From positions 1 through 17,828 of the forward strand of contig DBGCPK010000012.1 of the NCBI GenBank assembly GCA_048359995.1: a DNA stretch of 17,828 bases, written 5' to 3'. Under the pieces are notes generated by a model. That model was given only the letters and a program-made list of their open reading frames with translations. It was not told the origin of the DNA and searched no databases. The DNA comes from UBA3210 sp048359995 (lineage in GTDB: Bacteria > Bacillota_I > Bacilli_A > RFN20 > CAG-449). The translations under genes and the position numbers were made by a program. Positions 1 through 6,649 of this stretch are shown in pieces. Each line of letters opens with the position of its first letter. Positions within the stretch are counted from its first letter, which is position 1.

Positions 1-339
1 TTTCTTTTTTCCTTAGGTAATTCAAACTATCTAAGTGTTTTTTACTTATATTTATATTTTACCATAGTCTTTGTGATTATGCAATTGATATGATTATTCT
101 TCATTTACGACTTGGATACGAATAGATACTTGGTAGTTTGGATTGTATTTGTACGTTCTGCATTCTCAATTGAGCGATTCACCACTTCAATTTTGTTATG
201 CTTTTTTTGAACCTTTTTAGGACATTTTCACTTTATCATATATCTCTTACTCGCACAATGGAATGCGAACTTTATTCATTTTATTGCTTTTTTTATTTCA
301 AAATCCAACATTTTCATTTTGCAACACTTTGTTGCGTTT
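1..339. other. AT-rich non-coding stretch
   Basis: This stretch is visibly more AT-rich than the rest of the window and holds no convincing gene. Short open frames on the minus strand are interrupted by stops. The only signals I can support are a possible minus-strand promoter (56-84) and a possible ribosome binding site close to the left edge, AAGGA on the minus strand at 10-14. Together they suggest that a leftward gene begins just outside the window. The stretch continues into the recombinase remnant, so the whole of 1-690 may be decayed mobile-element DNA. That last point is an inference. Confidence 0.5.
56..84 (-). promoter_or_regulatory. Possible leftward promoter plus RBS at window edge
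   Basis: On the minus strand a TTGCAT box (79-84) and a TAAAAT box (56-61) are separated by exactly 17 bases. The -10 box matches consensus at five of six positions; the -35 box is weaker. A candidate ribosome binding site AAGGA follows at 10-14, so the start codon would lie at or just beyond coordinate 1. In AT-rich DNA such matches arise by chance, so this is tentative. Confidence 0.3.
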
Positions 340-585
340 TCAATATAGATTAACATACTTAAGAGCTTCTATTTTGATGTTTGTTCCGTTGTTGAATTTG
401 AATGTTATGCTTTTATCTTTATGTACGATTGCTTTATCAACAAATAATGCCCAGCAAGAACTATCCCATTCATCTAGCACGAGTGGCTTTTCTTTGAGTG
501 CTTTAATAAATAATTTAATTGCTTTCCTTTGTGAAATCCTATGTTTATCGGGAAAAGTAATCGTTAAATTGTGGTCGTGCTTTGC
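340..585 (-). pseudogene. C-terminal remnant of a serine recombinase
   Basis: The minus-strand frame ends at a TGA (340-342) and runs back about 81 codons to an in-frame TAG (586-588), with another stop shortly upstream (607-609) and no start codon. The encoded peptide contains ISQRKAIKLFIKAL, then WDSSCWALFVDKAIVHKD, then SITFKFNNGTNIKI. This order (a helical segment, a W-x-x-LVdkv segment, and a closing v.F.F.dGteI strand) is the usual C-terminal end of resolvase/invertase-family serine recombinases of the kind found on Bacillota mobile elements. The N-terminal catalytic domain with its Ser nucleophile is absent and nothing resembling it is readable upstream, where the tRNA terminator begins. 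I read it as a dead fragment of a lost element. Family assignment is good; the exact subfamily cannot be told. Confidence 0.7.
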
Positions 586-693
586 CTAAGTTTTCTCGTA
601 AATTTTTTACTCAAAAATAGAGAAAAAAAACGACACAGCCAAAATTTGCCCAAAATAATGCCAAATTTAAGCGTTTCAGCCATTTTTGCAAAG

Positions 694-734
694 AAAAAAG
701 GTATTGACGGCACTTTTTTCAGTGTATCAATACC
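694..734 (-). terminator. Intrinsic terminator of tRNA-Ser
   Basis: On the minus strand, 13 bases after the tRNA CCA end, GGTATTGA (727-734) pairs with TCAATACC (700-707). Inside this, CACT pairs with AGTG around a GAAAAA loop. The stem is followed directly by six Ts (694-699). This is a textbook Rho-independent terminator and marks the tRNA as a single-gene transcript. Confidence 0.85.
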
Positions 735-746
735 TATGTTTACTTA

Positions 747-837
747 TGGCGGCGAAATAGGGATTCGAACCCTAGCGGGACTTGCATCCCCTATCAGTTT
801 TCGAAACTGACCTCTTCAACCGCTTGAGTATTTCGCC
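747..837 (-). tRNA. tRNA-Ser (anticodon CGA)
   Basis: The minus strand folds as a class II tRNA. Acceptor strands GGCGAAA (831-837) and TTTCGCC (751-757) pair fully. The T arm carries GGTTCGAATCC. The anticodon stem TCAGT/ACTGA (794-798 with 806-810) closes the loop TTCGAAA, which puts CGA at positions 34-36 (plus 801-803), decoding UCG as serine. The long extra arm between anticodon and T arms is as expected for tRNA-Ser. The discriminator G (750) and the CCA (747-749) are encoded in the DNA. The gene has its own promoter (847-874) and terminator (694-734), and its 3' end faces the recombinase remnant. Confidence 0.97.
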
Positions 838-846
838 ACATAAAGC

Positions 847-874
847 ATTATAGCAAATAATTCGGAATTTACAA
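847..874 (-). promoter_or_regulatory. Promoter of tRNA-Ser
   Basis: On the minus strand TTGTAA (869-874) and TATAAT (847-852) are spaced by 16 bases. The -10 is preceded by TGC, forming an extended -10 element. The perfect -10 lies about 10 bases before the mature tRNA 5' end, which suits a short leader trimmed by RNase P. Confidence 0.75.
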
Positions 875-910
875 CCAAAAATAAATTATCGCGAAAAATA
901 GTAAATAAAA

Positions 911-939
911 TTAACTAATGAAAAAAAATCACTTATAAT
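911..939 (+). promoter_or_regulatory. Promoter of the GGDEF-EAL-like gene
   Basis: TTAACT (911-916) and a perfect TATAAT (934-939) are spaced by 17 bases. A ribosome binding site GAAAGGA (948-954) follows, 11 bases before the ATG at 966, so transcription would start only about 20 bases before the start codon. The match is typical of a housekeeping sigma-A promoter. Confidence 0.75.
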
Positions 940-965
940 ATCTTTATGAAAGGACACGATTTTTT

Positions 966-2735
966 ATGATTTCTCTCTTTGATCTCTTTGATCTCTTCGA
1001 AATAGACTGGAATAAATACTGGCCTTTTATTGCAATCGGCGCGTTGGCCCTGCTCATTTTGATTTATTTGCTCTATGTCATCATCCACAGTTGCGTGAGC
1101 AGAAAATTCATTTCCAATTTCGCGCATCGGAAGAATAACATACGCCTGTTCACGATCTATTATCTCGATAAGTATGTCTATGTCGTCGATAAAATGAATT
1201 TCAAAGGGAAGAGAAAAGAATCGCTCGGCTGGTTTTACGATAGTTTCATCGACGAGGACAAGATCCGCGTCAAGGTCTGGATCAGCGAATTGGTAAAAAG
1301 AGATCATCAGGTTCAGGAAAGTCTTGACGCACACATCGTCATCCGAAAAATCAAATCTCCGGTGTTTTCGGTGCTTACTTGCACCGGGATCGATCATGAA
1401 AAAGGAATTATCCATTTGGAATCCCACCTCTTTCCCGAGATTCGCAATCGTTACATCAATTATCGTTCCAGAAATGAAAAAATCGGTCAATACAACGATC
1501 TTGCCGGTTTTTACAACTCGCTGAAACGGGAAAAAGCCAACGTCTATCTGGTTCGGATTTTTCCGAAAGACGAAACATACAATAAGGAAAACATCTGGAC
1601 CAATAAAGTTCTGACGACGCTGCTGATGAGCCGGATCAAGAAGTTTATCACCGGTGGAATGAAGATGTGCCTTTCCAAAAACAACGAATTGATCATCTTG
1701 GAAAATCACATCGGAAACAAGAGTAAAACCATCGCTTTCGCTCACAACCTGTCCAGCGAAATATCGAAAATTCTGTTTTTGAACTCTTTGCAGACCAATT
1801 ATCAATATCGCATCGGAATCGCCACGACGCAGTTCAGCAATCAGAGTTTCAACGATTTGGTCAGATTGGCGCGAAAGATGACGTTCGACAATACCAAAAA
1901 CGCTTCCGACAATGTCATCTACAACTCCAACGAACTCAGCGATAATTCCAGCCAACTGATCCGCGCGGCTTTGGAAGATATTTTGAACAATCCACAGCAG
2001 ATCGATGTCGAATATACGGCGATGTTGGATTGCGACACCGGTCACGTGGAAGGCTTTTATACCGACATGATTTTCAAAAAATCGATTTTCAGTTCGGTAG
2101 GAGAAATCGAAGAATACAGTTTCAACTGCTCCCTTCTCGATCCGATGATGCAACTCCTCTATTCTAAAATCAATTCGATTTATATCAACAAATATTTTGT
2201 CACCGCCGAGAACCGAAAATTGTTCCTCGATATTCGCGTTCAGTACTACTCTTCTGCGATCAAAGCTTTAGACGCCGTCGCCGTGCCGGAGAATGTCCGT
2301 ACCGTTTTCGTTCTCAACGACAAGGAAGTATCGAAAGAGGCGTCATCCAACAGCAAATTTCTGTTTGAAACGATTCACGCTTTAAAAGCGCACCCGCAGA
2401 TCGTCTTGGGACTGGAATTGACTTCGACTTCGCTCGAATTGAGCAGCGAATTATTGAAATCTTTCGACTACTTTTTGTTCAACTTTGAAGACAATTTTTC
2501 CAACGTTCTCTCTTCGACGCAAGATCAGATTTTATTGCAAAATCTGGTGAATCGGCTTTTCGAATATCCAAACGGGAAACTTTGTGCCATTCACCTTCCG
2601 TCTTGGCAAGCCATCGAATACTTTGCCATGCTGGGGTTCCATTGCGTTTCCGCGAGTTACTTCGGCAAGGAAACCAACAAGATTCCTCCGATCGACAACA
2701 AACGTCTGACCAAATTGATGACGCTGAACGACTAA
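966..2735 (+). CDS. Membrane protein with degenerate GGDEF and EAL domains
   Basis: The 589-residue protein has one strong membrane helix (about 19-42), a linker region (45-165), then what looks like a degenerate GGDEF domain (about 170-325) and a degenerate EAL domain (about 340-589). Traces of GGDEF are YRIGIATT (281-288), matching the v-S-i-G-i-A strand, and LARKMTFDNTKNASDNVIY (301-319), matching the ADkALY.AK..GrN helix. The signature itself is KNNEL (238-242) instead of GGDEF. Traces of EAL are LDCDTGHVEGF (354-364) and the terminal FHCVSASYFGK (558-568), matching the late 'G-yyfGkP' segment. The EAL triplet is replaced by YTD (365-367). On these grounds neither diguanylate cyclase nor phosphodiesterase activity is expected; a nucleotide-sensing or scaffold role is inference. 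The start is set by the promoter and RBS close upstream. The gene is monocistronic and ends at a bidirectional terminator. Domain assignment rests on fold-pattern reading, not a search. Confidence 0.7.
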   Translation: MISLFDLFDLFEIDWNKYWPFIAIGALALLILIYLLYVIIHSCVSRKFISNFAHRKNNIRLFTIYYLDKYVYVVDKMNFKGKRKESLGWFYDSFIDEDKIRVKVWISELVKRDHQVQESLDAHIVIRKIKSPVFSVLTCTGIDHEKGIIHLESHLFPEIRNRYINYRSRNEKIGQYNDLAGFYNSLKREKANVYLVRIFPKDETYNKENIWTNKVLTTLLMSRIKKFITGGMKMCLSKNNELIILENHIGNKSKTIAFAHNLSSEISKILFLNSLQTNYQYRIGIATTQFSNQSFNDLVRLARKMTFDNTKNASDNVIYNSNELSDNSSQLIRAALEDILNNPQQIDVEYTAMLDCDTGHVEGFYTDMIFKKSIFSSVGEIEEYSFNCSLLDPMMQLLYSKINSIYINKYFVTAENRKLFLDIRVQYYSSAIKALDAVAVPENVRTVFVLNDKEVSKEASSNSKFLFETIHALKAHPQIVLGLELTSTSLELSSELLKSFDYFLFNFEDNFSNVLSSTQDQILLQNLVNRLFEYPNGKLCAIHLPSWQAIEYFAMLGFHCVSASYFGKETNKIPPIDNKRLTKLMTLND

Positions 2736-2766
2736 AAAAAGCACACCGGATCGCGGTGTGTTTTCT
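2735..2766. terminator. Bidirectional terminator
   Basis: CACACCG (2742-2748) pairs with CGGTGTG (2754-2760) around a five-base loop. The stem is flanked by a run of As on the left and Ts on the right, so it can terminate on both strands. It sits between the convergent GGDEF-EAL-like gene (ends 2735) and the LolA-like gene (ends 2774). Confidence 0.85.
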
Positions 2767-2773
2767 TTTTCGT

Positions 2774-3775
2774 TTATTTTTCGATGACATCCAGCGAAGA
2801 GACGATTTCGATCATCTGACTTACGCTCAAGGAATCAGAGTAAACCTCGTATTTGATTCCGTTGTAGAGGTAGGTTAGATATGAATCGTTGTAGAATCCG
2901 ATTCCCCGATCGAAATTGACGAGCGTGCCGCTGACGGATTCGTAGTTGATTTCATCGTTGTCTTCCATAATGCTCTGAATGATGGTAAAGTTTTGATTTC
3001 CCCGATAGGCCAGAATATAGACCGTCTTGCCGTCGACCGTCGCCTGCGTTTGTTGGGACAGTTCGCTGCTGATCAGATTGTCCACGACCATAAACGGCAG
3101 TTCGCTCGGCTGGCGCGATATTTCCGACGAAGAACTTTTCGCCTCGTCCATATTGACTTCGACGTTGAACGTATCGTCGCTCAGACTGACCCCGAATTCC
3201 GCTTTGGTAAAGTTGATCGCACAGACGATGCTGTTGTCGGAATCGTAGATATTCACCCAAACCGGTTTGAAATCCGTCGACAATTTGACGTCTTCTTTTA
3301 CCCAAGTCGGCGAATTCTCATAAGTCGGCACGAAGCTCAGAATATAGCCGTCGTTCGCCTTTTCGATGTTGTAATCCCCGTCCAATGCGGCGAGCATCGA
3401 ATGATAGAGATACGGTTTCGGACTGTTCAGAGGATAATCTCCTTTGAAAGAATAAACCTGATTCAACGCCGGCGTCAGGACGAACACGCCATCTTTGTTT
3501 CGAAGCATGATTTGTTCCTGATTGATGTTCTTGTCCAACATCGAAATTCTGAAAAGATTGTCTTCGCCGTCCTTCCGAAAATCCACCTTGACGTAAAAAT
3601 TCCGCTTGTCGTCGTTCGCGGTGATCTCCATATTCGCCTCGGTGTGATAAGAAGTCAGATTTTCCCGCACCTCGGCGATTTTTTTCGGCGTGCTGTCCTT
3701 ATGATAGAACAATTTGAATCCCGCCAAAACCAATACAAGTACCGCAAGTACGCCTGCAATAATTTTTTTAACCAT
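2774..3775 (-). CDS. Membrane-anchored LolA/YdcC-like protein
   Basis: The 333-residue protein starts with a basic stretch and one hydrophobic helix (MVKKIIAGVLAVLVLVLAGF, 1-20). A long beta-rich extracytoplasmic domain follows, containing the alternating strands seen in LolA-fold proteins (NMEITANDDKRNFYVKVDF, then QIMLRNKDGVFVLTPALNQVYSF). The C-terminal part ends in YEVYSDSLSVSQMIEIVSSL, the pattern of the DUF4367/GerS-type ending. B. subtilis YdcC is a lipoprotein of similar size and layout. Here the expected lipobox Cys is Phe (LAGF), so the protein is probably held by an uncleaved helix. I chose the ATG at 3775 because GAGGGTGA lies 6 bases upstream; a GTG at 3790 lies within this ribosome binding region. 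Spore-coat or cortex roles known for GerS and YdcC cannot be assumed here. Fold assignment is moderate. Confidence 0.65.
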   Translation of the reverse strand: MVKKIIAGVLAVLVLVLAGFKLFYHKDSTPKKIAEVRENLTSYHTEANMEITANDDKRNFYVKVDFRKDGEDNLFRISMLDKNINQEQIMLRNKDGVFVLTPALNQVYSFKGDYPLNSPKPYLYHSMLAALDGDYNIEKANDGYILSFVPTYENSPTWVKEDVKLSTDFKPVWVNIYDSDNSIVCAINFTKAEFGVSLSDDTFNVEVNMDEAKSSSSEISRQPSELPFMVVDNLISSELSQQTQATVDGKTVYILAYRGNQNFTIIQSIMEDNDEINYESVSGTLVNFDRGIGFYNDSYLTYLYNGIKYEVYSDSLSVSQMIEIVSSLDVIEK

Positions 3776-3891
3776 ATGTTTCACCCTCACGATAACTTAT
3801 GAAACCGACTTTTAAAATATGATGAAATCCGAAAACAATTTGTGAATAAGAGAAAATTATCGACACATATTAAATAGTGGGAGGTAGGAAA

Positions 3892-4113
3892 ATGAACATT
3901 TTACAAAAGATTTGTCTGGTATTTACGATTATCGGAGGAATTAACTGGGGACTCATCGGTCTTTTCGACTTTAATTTGGTAACCTGGATTACGCAAGGAG
4001 AAAATATTTTCAGTCGGATCATCTACGTGGTCGTTGCCATATGCGCTATCATAAATATTATGATCTTCTTCTTCCGGCTAAGCCCGATGTCCAAAGAAAA
4101 CGAGGCTATTTAG
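3892..4113 (+). CDS. DUF378 small membrane protein
   Basis: This 73-residue protein starts MNILQKICLVFTIIGGINWG and contains two hydrophobic helices (about 6-28 and 41-63) separated by a short polar loop. IGGINWGLIGLFDFNLV is the hallmark of the DUF378 (YuzA-like) family, whose function is not known. The ATG at 3892 is preferred over the in-frame GTG at 3877 because GGGAGG (3879-3884) sits 7 bases before it. The last codons run into the bidirectional terminator, and the coding region overlaps the convergent NERD-like gene by 8 bases. Nothing in the sequence shows what it works with. Confidence 0.85.
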   Translation: MNILQKICLVFTIIGGINWGLIGLFDFNLVTWITQGENIFSRIIYVVVAICAIINIMIFFFRLSPMSKENEAI

Positions 4114-4127
4114 AAGCCTCGTTTTTC
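4099..4127. terminator. Bidirectional terminator containing two stop codons
   Basis: ACGAGGCT (4100-4107) pairs with AGCCTCGT (4115-4122) around a seven-base loop. There are As before it and five Ts after it on the plus strand, and the mirror arrangement on the minus strand. The plus-strand stop TAG of the DUF378 gene (4111-4113) is in the loop. The minus-strand stop TAG of the NERD-like gene (4106-4108) is at the stem-loop border. Confidence 0.85.
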
Positions 4128-4738
4128 ATTATTTGACTGGTTCTTATGTTCAGTTTGTAGATGTTCTGAACCAAAGTTTCCAACTGAAACGCGTTGAACG
4201 AAGGAATATCCTCTTTTTCCCGTTTCTGAACAAAATTTTTAAAATCTTTCAAATTCATGATGAAATTGTTTTTCGGACAGTTTTCGATATCGTCGAGTAC
4301 GCAGGAATCGTTGAGCAACACGACGGACACGAAGATATCTTCGTTGGCTTTCAACGCACTTCGAAGATAATCCAACCGCACGCGAGAGAGAATCATCGGA
4401 TTTTTAACGTGCTCCACAGAGTTCTTTTCATCGTATAAAAACCATTGCGAATCGTCGAATTTTCCGGAAATCGGACCTGAAAAGTATTTCTTGCCGATGC
4501 AGTAGATAAACTTGTTGGTAAACAGGATATGGTCGAAGTGAATCACTTTGGTATCGATAAGAAGAGCCAATTGATTGATGAGATAAAAATCGTTATCTTG
4601 CGCCAGAGAATATATTTTTTTCCCCGCCCGCTTCGCGAAATTTTTCTTTTCCATGAACGATTGAATCCGATCCGAAAACAAGAAAAGCAACGAACCGACG
4701 ATGAGCAGGACGACGATGACGATGAGAGCGATCAGCAT
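4106..4738 (-). CDS. Membrane-anchored NERD-like protein, likely inactive
   Basis: The 210-residue protein has an N-terminal hydrophobic helix (2-21) and a domain resembling NERD (nuclease-related domain). VIHFDHILFTNKFIYCIGKKYFSG (65-88) follows the family pattern '-ID-H-i-l-v-t..g-i-f-v-I-E-t-K-n-w-G', and a later W (99) and NP (113-114) also fit. The Asp of the DH pair (D69) and the Lys (K84) are kept, but the Glu of the E-x-K motif is Gly (G82). The N-terminal GExGE region is RAGKKIY. This nuclease-type centre is therefore probably dead. The remainder (120-210) is not recognised. The start lies one base after the deoD stop, so the two genes are co-transcribed and probably translationally coupled. 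Why a purine salvage enzyme should be paired with it is unclear. Confidence 0.6.
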   Translation of the reverse strand: MLIALIVIVVLLIVGSLLFLFSDRIQSFMEKKNFAKRAGKKIYSLAQDNDFYLINQLALLIDTKVIHFDHILFTNKFIYCIGKKYFSGPISGKFDDSQWFLYDEKNSVEHVKNPMILSRVRLDYLRSALKANEDIFVSVVLLNDSCVLDDIENCPKNNFIMNLKDFKNFVQKREKEDIPSFNAFQLETLVQNIYKLNIRTSQIMKNEASK

Positions 4739-4739
4739 A

Positions 4740-5450
4740 TCATTCTCTGATGGCCACTTCCAAAGCGATTTCCATCATATCCTTGAAACTGGTCTGCCGT
4801 TGTTCCGGTGTGGTTTCCTCGTGAGTGATGAACGAATCGCTGACGGTGAGAATGCACAAGGCTTTTTTATGAAGGTATGCCGCGGTGGAATAAAGCGCAT
4901 AACTCTCCATTTCCACGCCGAGGCATCCCATTTTCGCCCATTTTTTCCAAACTTCCGGCTGATCGTTGTAAAAAATGTCGCTGGAAAGGATATTTCCGAC
5001 GTGCGCATTCATCTTTTTGCCTTCGGCGATCTCATAGGCGTTCTTCAACATTCCGAAATCGGAGATAGCCGAGAAAGTCCCCGGAAGCGCGTATTGATGC
5101 GCCCAAGAAGAATTGGTGCAGGCTCCTTGCGCGAGAATCACGTCGAACACTTTGCAATCCGGACTGTAAGCGCCGCAGGTGCCGACGCGGATAATTCTTT
5201 CCACTCCGTAAAAAGCGTAGAGTTCGTGTGCGTAAATACCGATGCTCGGCATTCCCATTCCCGAACCCATCACGGAAACCTTTTTGCCTTTATATGTGCC
5301 GGTATACCCGAACATATTCCTTACCGCGTTGACCTGAACGACATCTTCGAGAAAATTCTCGGCGATGAATTTCGCTCTCAGCGGATCTCCCGGCATCAAA
5401 ACGGTCTTTCCGAACGCGCCTTCGCTTGCTTGATTATGTGGTGTTGCCAT
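4740..5450 (-). CDS. deoD: Purine nucleoside phosphorylase DeoD-type
   Basis: The enzyme splits purine (deoxy)nucleosides with phosphate to give the base and (deoxy)ribose-1-phosphate in the cytoplasm, for nucleoside salvage. The 236 residues match the usual length of the trimeric/hexameric NP-I family. Visible motifs are H5 at the N terminus, phosphate-binding GDPLRAKFIA (21-30), R44, RVGTCGA (88-94), the ribose-binding EMES (180-183) and the catalytic Asp region VSDSFITHEE (203-212). The ribosome binding site AGGAGG (5461-5466) lies 10 bases before the ATG. It is first in a two-gene unit with the NERD-like gene. The rest of the deo pathway (deoxyribose-phosphate aldolase, phosphopentomutase) is not in the window. 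Confidence 0.95.
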   Translation of the reverse strand: MATPHNQASEGAFGKTVLMPGDPLRAKFIAENFLEDVVQVNAVRNMFGYTGTYKGKKVSVMGSGMGMPSIGIYAHELYAFYGVERIIRVGTCGAYSPDCKVFDVILAQGACTNSSWAHQYALPGTFSAISDFGMLKNAYEIAEGKKMNAHVGNILSSDIFYNDQPEVWKKWAKMGCLGVEMESYALYSTAAYLHKKALCILTVSDSFITHEETTPEQRQTSFKDMMEIALEVAIRE

Positions 5451-5495
5451 CGTCTTTTTTCCTCCTTGAAAGTGATATACTTTTTTATCATTATT

Positions 5496-5524
5496 ATCAT
5501 AGCAAAAAAAAAAGGCGATGAAAA
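5496..5524 (-). promoter_or_regulatory. Probable promoter of deoD unit
   Basis: On the minus strand an extended -10, TGC followed by TATGAT (5496-5501), has a weak TTTTCA (5519-5524) 17 bases upstream. The -35 lies inside the terminator hairpin of the preceding operon. A second AT-rich candidate (GATAAT) is close by, so the exact -10 is uncertain. Confidence 0.45.
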
Positions 5525-5545
5525 GCCCAATGCTTCTTCTCGCCC
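5504..5545 (-). terminator. Terminator of the seven-gene wall operon
   Basis: On the minus strand GGCGA pairs with TCGCC, and inside this GAA-AAGC (with one bulged G) pairs with GCTTTTC around an ATTG loop. About ten Ts follow (5504-5513). It lies shortly after the ddl stop codon and is the only clear terminator downstream of the operon promoter at 13317. Confidence 0.85.
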
Positions 5546-5554
5546 GAATTCGAA

Positions 5555-6646
5555 TTATTTTTTCAGTTTGCTCAGATCCACTTTATTCATAAATCCTTCG
5601 TGAAAAGTCGTAAAAAGCAAGCTTTGCTGGTGATCTTTCTTCTCTAAATACCCGACGTATTTTTCGACCAGTTCGCCGATTTTCAGATTCGGAAAGAGGT
5701 AATACGCCAGCGACCCGGGAATCAAGTTGGCCTCGTTGAAATAGACCTTGTCGCCCTCGACGATAAAGTCAAAACGGATCAGTCCGCAGAGATGAAGCGA
5801 GGTGAAAATTTTCGTCGCCGTCTGCACGATCTTTTCTTGAATCGAACTTTCGATCGAAGGACAAACGATTCTCTTTTTATTCGACAGCGTGTAGTCGTAT
5901 TTATCGTAAAAAGACAAAACCTGATCGCTGCGGTTGACTTCTTCCAACGAGGAAATCGTCAGTTCTTTTTCGTACCCCAAAATCGCCACGTTGATTTCCC
6001 TTTTGTTTTCCACGCAGGTTTCCGCCAGAACGCAATCGTCGTAGAGGAACGCTTCGAAAAGCGCACTCGGAAGTTGATCGATCTTCTCCACGCGACTGAT
6101 TCCGATGGAAGAACCCAGTGAAGAAGGTTTGATGATCAAAGGAAACCCGATATGATCGACGATTCTCTTTTGAACTTCTTGCGCATTGATCTGATACTTA
6201 TAAAGATAGTCGTATTTCACCATCGGAATTTCCAAACTCGACAATGCGAGTTTCAATCGAAGTTTATCCTGCAACAGCGTTCCGTTGGCGAAAGATTCGC
6301 TCAGACACGGAATTCCCTGATGATAGAAATAAGCCGAAAGCGAACCCTCTTCGATGTTCTTGCCGTGTCCGAGAATCACGATCTCGTCGAATGCGCATTT
6401 TTTTCCTTTGACGGAAAAGCAAAATTTTTTCTTTCCTTTGACAAAGCGCCCTTCGGACATCTTTTTCTCCTTGACAAAGGTGGGAACGTATTCTTTGACC
6501 AAATAAAAGCGATGTTGATTGTCCAAATAAATCAGAAGATGATCGATCTTTTCCGATTTCAGTTCCTGCGCAATCTTCAGACCGGTCAGGCAGGAAATTT
6601 CTCTTTCCACCGAAGGACCGCCGCAAATAAAAGCAATTTTTTTCAT
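5555..6646 (-). CDS. ddl: D-alanine--D-alanine ligase family protein
   Basis: This ATP-grasp enzyme of 363 residues should join two D-Ala for peptidoglycan stem peptides. N-terminal GGPSVEREIS (9-18) carries the family's conserved Glu. The ATP-binding strand-loop KPSSLGSSIGI (173-183), R291-x-D293 and the metal ligands in FNEAN (303-307) are present. Two substrate-side segments differ from ordinary Ddl. The omega-loop reads FYDKYDYTLS (246-255) where E. coli DdlB has FYDYEAKYLS, and the segment after NEAN reads IPGSLAYYLFP where DdlB has the PGMTSHS type. It could be a second Ddl subtype or make a related dipeptide; D-Ala-D-Ala remains the default. GAGGT overlapping the stop of the upstream MurF-type gene supplies the ribosome binding site. 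It is the last gene of the operon. Confidence 0.8.
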   Translation of the reverse strand: MKKIAFICGGPSVEREISCLTGLKIAQELKSEKIDHLLIYLDNQHRFYLVKEYVPTFVKEKKMSEGRFVKGKKKFCFSVKGKKCAFDEIVILGHGKNIEEGSLSAYFYHQGIPCLSESFANGTLLQDKLRLKLALSSLEIPMVKYDYLYKYQINAQEVQKRIVDHIGFPLIIKPSSLGSSIGISRVEKIDQLPSALFEAFLYDDCVLAETCVENKREINVAILGYEKELTISSLEEVNRSDQVLSFYDKYDYTLSNKKRIVCPSIESSIQEKIVQTATKIFTSLHLCGLIRFDFIVEGDKVYFNEANLIPGSLAYYLFPNLKIGELVEKYVGYLEKKDHQQSLLFTTFHEGFMNKVDLSKLKK

Positions 6647-6649
6647 TTT

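Noticed and set aside
263..589. 108-codon plus-strand hydrophobic open frame
   Set aside because: It is opposite the recombinase remnant, which gives a better protein pattern on the minus strand. The hydrophobicity reflects T-rich DNA, and no RBS is visible.
564..683. 39-codon minus-strand frame starting MAETLKFG
   Set aside because: It overlaps the recombinase remnant in another frame, lacks a clear RBS and resembles nothing I recognise. It could be a frameshifted piece of the same element, but that cannot be supported.
610..690. Repeated CAAAATTTG/GCCAAA-like words
   Set aside because: The copies are degenerate, unevenly spaced and in AT-rich DNA. They do not form a regular array or a CRISPR-like repeat.
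933..2153. 406-codon minus-strand open frame opposite the GGDEF-EAL-like gene
   Set aside because: It lies antisense to a gene with promoter, RBS and terminator, shows no recognisable domain, and runs through the promoter. Long antisense frames are common here because the coding strand seldom uses TTA, CTA or TCA in the right frame.
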